64,000 nt of DNA from positions 2,881,559 to 2,945,558 of the forward strand of contig JAQJVL010000031.1 of assembly GCA_035578905.1 (NCBI GenBank), read 5' to 3'. The notes under the pieces are model-generated. The model was not told the DNA's origin, did no database searches, and worked only from the letters and a program-made list of their open reading frames with translations. This document shows, in pieces, positions 60,228 to 64,000 of this stretch (its first letter is position 1; each line of letters opens with the position of its first letter). The stretch is from Stictocephala bisonia (Eukaryota; Arthropoda; Insecta; Hemiptera; Membracidae). The position numbers were made by a program, and so were the translations under genes.

Positions 60228-61170
60228 GCCCTTCAGTTTACATATGTCGAGTATGTTTTGACGGAATAATGACTGAAACACGTTCACTTGAAGACAGGAC
60301 GACTTTGAAAAACTGTAAAAAATACAAAGCAATATACAACGAAAACAACAACTGTGTAGCACGCATCCTCCAATCATAGAATGCCTTCAACGATGCTATC
60401 TGGTATCGGTAAAACGCCTACACCCAATGCAAGTATGATAGCCATCATCGTCGTCTTCCAGGCAATAATCAAATAATCACACCAAGAAGTCCAGATTTTC
60501 TCATTCAGTAGAGATGCTTTCTAAAGTAGCCACACCTCGTTGACGTTCTTTATGCAGATACACGTCGATCTCCCCATACCTACGATCCATCCTTATGGAT
60601 AAGTCAATTTTGAGACAAATATTCCAACAACCATCGGTTCCCTCGTCCTATCTCCGTTGCTAAACTTGCAGGGTTTCTGCTTTCGTGACTACTGATTCAT
60701 GTTTTCTTACCTATTGGGTAGCAAGGCAGAAACCCAATTTATTTATGCCCCTGTACCTATAGCATAAACTCTAACCGATATGAGCCCAAGGTAGGTGACA
60801 TAGGTTTGCCTCTCAACGGCTCAGTATGTCGAGGGAGATCATTCTCACAACAACCATTACTGCCGTACAGGAAACAGTGCGGTAAGCGCAGGTGACCCTG
60901 GGCGCTGCTCTGCGTTGGACAGCCAGCACACCCGCTCAGAGTCCTACTCCGTGGAGATGTATAGAGTTCAGGGTAGACGCCTTTGACTTCGTATGATATT
61001 ACATAATATTGCGGAAAATTATGTTTTGGGCTCCATGAGCCACATGTAAGATATATGAGGGTGTTATGTGTTGACTCGGTAAGCCAAAGAGAGTTGACAA
61101 ACTGAATGATAAACCCGTAGTAGTATAGTTTGCCGCTACAGGCAAGTTAATGTAATAACAGTGTTCCGTA
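60228..61170 (-). mobile_element. R1-like non-LTR 3' region, copy 2
   Basis: Collinear with copy 1: shared blocks include GAAAACAACAACTGTGTAGC, GCCTTTGACTTC and GGCAAGTTAATGTAA. Copy 2 lacks about 45 bp present in copy 1 after CTATCTGGT and lacks the CTACTACTAG tract. On the minus strand (60240-60715) it carries the same knuckle as DYCLEDDDDGYHTCIGC and PDSIVEGIL, with more stops in the upstream helix. Confidence 0.6.
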
Positions 61171-61361
61171 GCCAACACTGTAGAGATATCCAACATATCC
61201 GATTAGCTATTGCATCTATGTATATCTAATGATCTACATTACTTAATACCCAGAAAATTGATACTAAATTTAATACTCTTTACGTACAGTACGTTATTCT
61301 CATTCCCTGGAGATGAATGAACATGTAAATTAACATTAATAAATGTTAATATTCCAGAAAT

Positions 61362-62130
61362 GTGTTCACATCGATTATATATGACGTTTCTCTAAATAGA
61401 TAAGCAGTTGTGGAGTGTTCTAATGGGTCAGGACTTTGATGCTATGTTAAGGGATATCAAAGTTCCGAGTCCTGGCCTTGACAGTCATGTGTTCCCATAG
61501 ATTATATATGACATTTATTTGAGTAGATAAGCAGTTGTGGAGTGGTCTAATGTGTCAGGAATTTGATGCTATGTTAAGGGATATCAAAGGTCCGAGTCCT
61601 GGCCTTGACTGTCATGTGTTCCCATAGATTATATATGACGTTTATTTGAGTAGATAAGTAGTTGTGGAGTGGTCTAATGTGTCAGGACTTTGATGCTATG
61701 TTAAGGGATATCAAAGGTCCGAGTCCTGGCCTTGACTGTCATGTGTTCCCATAGATTATATATGACGTTTATTTGAGTAGATAAGCAGTTGTGGAGTGGT
61801 TTAATATGTCAGGACTTTGATGCTATGTTAAGGGATATCAAAGGTCCGAGTCCTGGCCTTGACTGTCATGTGTTCCCATAGATTATATATGACGTTTATT
61901 TGAGTAGATAAGCAGTTGTGGAGTGGTCTAATGTGTCAGGACTTTGATGCTATGTTAAGGGATATTAAAGGTCCGAGTCCTGGCCTTGACTGTCATGTGT
62001 TCAAATCGATTATATATGACGTTTCTTTAAGTAGATAAGCAGTTGTGGAGTGGTCTAATGTGTCAGGACTTTGATGCTATATTAAGGGATATCAAAGGTC
62101 CGAGTCCTGTCCTTGACTGACATTTTTATC
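61362..62130 (+). repeat. Six units of 127 bp, each with a tRNA-like A box and B box
   Basis: GTGTTC starts at 61362, 61489, 61616, 61743, 61870 and 61997, spaced exactly 127 bp. Every unit includes TTGTGGAGTGGTCTAA, an A-box-like segment, and GGTCCGAGTCC or a close form, differing from the B box GGTTCGANTCC at one position, about 54 nt further on. A long spacer between the boxes (TATGTTAAGGGATATCAAAG) would be the variable arm of a leucine- or serine-type tRNA. So the unit holds a degenerate class II tRNA-like sequence plus about 50 bp of other sequence. The first and last units are less conserved, as at array edges. Confidence 0.85.
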
Positions 62131-62134
62131 AGCA

Positions 62135-64000
62135 CTATTCCATTTGTATTATAGTGGTCTCACCCTTTCTGAGTAAGTTCCCCACCCTTTTTAATAGTCT
62201 CTAGAGAATAGACAGAGTAAGGATAAAAAGGAGACCAGCCATTCATAAAAAAGGTGTTATGAGAGAATGAAACAAATATCTTAAAGTATGCTTTATTGAT
62301 TTAATATCTAAATTTTATCTGATTGATAATGCACCCCTATCTACGTATTCACACTCATTAGCCACTATATCTATGTGTATCCAGACCGATATTGAACTAA
62401 ATACTTTTGACTTGCATTACTGTGAAAGCATGGTTGTATTCTATCATTTTCATCATTTTACTGTGGAATATTGCATAGTACAAATTCGTATAGTATCTTA
62501 AAGAGTTTCTCTGTTAATCATACTTGTCAATCTTTAACTTCAAAATAGTAATTGTAGTTTACACCATTGTACTGTATTATATAAATATATATCGGTTTTC
62601 TATATTTTGGGGTTGATGAGGTACGGTTCTGATGCATCACTTTTTATCAAAATTTTTATGCACATTACAAATTGTTATTTTTTGTACTGTTTATTTCGAA
62701 TAAATATCAACAAAAACATGTTTTATATACAAGGAATGGCTGGATAGTAAACACAAAGTTAATATTCAGCTTAGACAATTTAGCATCGTTTACTATTATA
62801 TTTTTAGTCAAAAATGTGATTAGTAAGAACCTATATTTAAAGTTAAAATTTAATCAATAGTTTTTATTAACAACTAATCACTTCAACAAAGTAAAGAAAA
62901 TATCTTAAGATACGAAATATCTAGACATTATTATCTGTAGTCCTTTAAAATGTCACCTATTTAGTTATGTAAAAAGAATATAAAACCTTTTACCTAGATT
63001 ATTTTGAAAAATAAGTAATTTAATTGGAAGATTATTTATAAATCAATTATTTCACTTCATCCTAGAAACTCTAAATGATGTCATTTAATGCTTACAAAGA
63101 ACTGTGGTAGAAAATAAAAAAAAACTACTGCGAAAATAAATTAAACATTTTCTCTAGTGTTAAATGGATCTCACTAACTATTTATCTTTAATTACTGTTT
63201 TTAATATTATAGTTTATATCTGCTTAAAGAAAATTTATCGTGAAAATCCACCAGTTTATAAACATATATTTTCTGTATTCAGTTAAATAAATCAGTAAAT
63301 ACCACATTTATAGTGGATGTTTTAATTACAAAATAACTGTACAGAAATTTGTTTGGAATTCCTAACAATACTTCAAATAATTCATTAAAACGTTGTTAGT
63401 TAGTAAAAGCAATACAACACTTTCTTTCCCAAAGTAAATGAGAACATGTACAAAAAATTTCCCGGTTAACCAATGACTAGCACTAGAGAATAAATTGGCA
63501 AAGCAGGCAGAGCCATAAAAGCGCAATGGGATTACCCTTGATGTAACGAGGGGTGGAAATTGAGATGAATTGAGAGGTTGGGTCGATACCTTTAGCGTCA
63601 TCAGAACTAAACAAAGTATCACTCCTCTATCAGGTTTAACTTTCTTACAATATGAGATGTGTATTACTATAAAACTAATTAATTTATTTTCCTGGTTTAA
63701 ACATTTAATTAATGTGGTAGGAAATTATTCAACATAAACATGTTATAATTTTTCAAAAAAAGAAACATTAATAATAATCATGGCTTAAAAATTTAAGTGT
63801 ACTGTTAGTGTAATAATAAGAAATATTATGAAATAGGATACGTTTAATTTTATTGGAAATGTGAGCTCGTAACAAGACCGAATTATTTAGATCTATACTC
63901 AGAGTATTTTCTCAGCTCGGAGGCGCAAATAGGTTAAGAGGGTCAATTATGATTGATATTGGTTCAGTGTATGCTTGAATGTCTTTACTAATACTAATGT
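62135..64000. other. AT-rich stretch, no gene recognised
   Basis: Frames of 62 codons (62672-62860, +) and 86 codons (63362-63622, -) show no motif. The minus-strand word CTGATGACGCTAAAGG near 63605 resembles the tail words of some retroelements, but no accompanying sequence was recognised. Confidence 0.45.

Overview
This window looks like repeat-rich, gene-poor nuclear DNA from an animal, most likely an insect. It is AT-rich, intron- or intergenic-like throughout, and holds no intact host protein gene that I can support. The insect reading rests on the kinds of retroelement remnants present (CR1/Daphne-like, R1-like and Penelope-like), on tRNA-derived SINE heads, and on one arthropod-style Inr+DPE promoter candidate. 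I cannot name the order with confidence.

Left edge (1-4000): a damaged non-LTR retrotransposon of the CR1 group lies on the minus strand and runs off the left edge. It has an ORF1 with PHD finger, coiled coil and SGNH esterase, then an ORF2 with AP-like endonuclease and the start of a reverse transcriptase. A six-unit tandem array lies upstream of its 5' end. 4-19 kb is mostly featureless AT-rich DNA with a GC-richer block (10.0-11.2 kb), a 1.5-kb tandem duplication (12.4-15.5 kb), a 35-bp minisatellite (16.6 kb) and a SINE head (18.7 kb).

Middle (19-49 kb): decayed reverse-transcriptase fragments lie at 20.2-20.7 kb (-), 26.1-26.7 kb (-) and 42.7-44.5 kb (+), and a Penelope-like remnant at 48.2-48.8 kb (-). 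An interleaved inverted repeat sits at 22.9-23.5 kb, a composite minisatellite at 28.0-29.2 kb, a 5S-rRNA-like relic at 34.75 kb, a 174-bp GT tract at 36.2 kb, a 245-bp palindrome at 39.85 kb and an inverted-terminus element at 44.8-45.7 kb.

Right part (49-64 kb): a tandem duplication (51.2-51.9 kb), a GC-rich CpG-containing island with a promoter-like core (52.6-53.0 kb), a CR1/Daphne-like 3' end (53.4-54.4 kb), a 14-copy 63-bp satellite (54.9-55.8 kb), two copies of an R1-like 3' region (56.3-57.3 and 60.2-61.2 kb), a G-quadruplex/hairpin minisatellite (58.8-59.1 kb) and a six-copy 127-bp array in which each unit carries a tRNA-like A box and B box (61.4-62.1 kb).

The most notable cross-window pattern is one 35-37 bp minisatellite family present at five separate loci, in both orientations. 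A second is a recurring stem followed by GAAA at the tails of several unrelated elements. All assignments come from reading the sequence; no database search was run.
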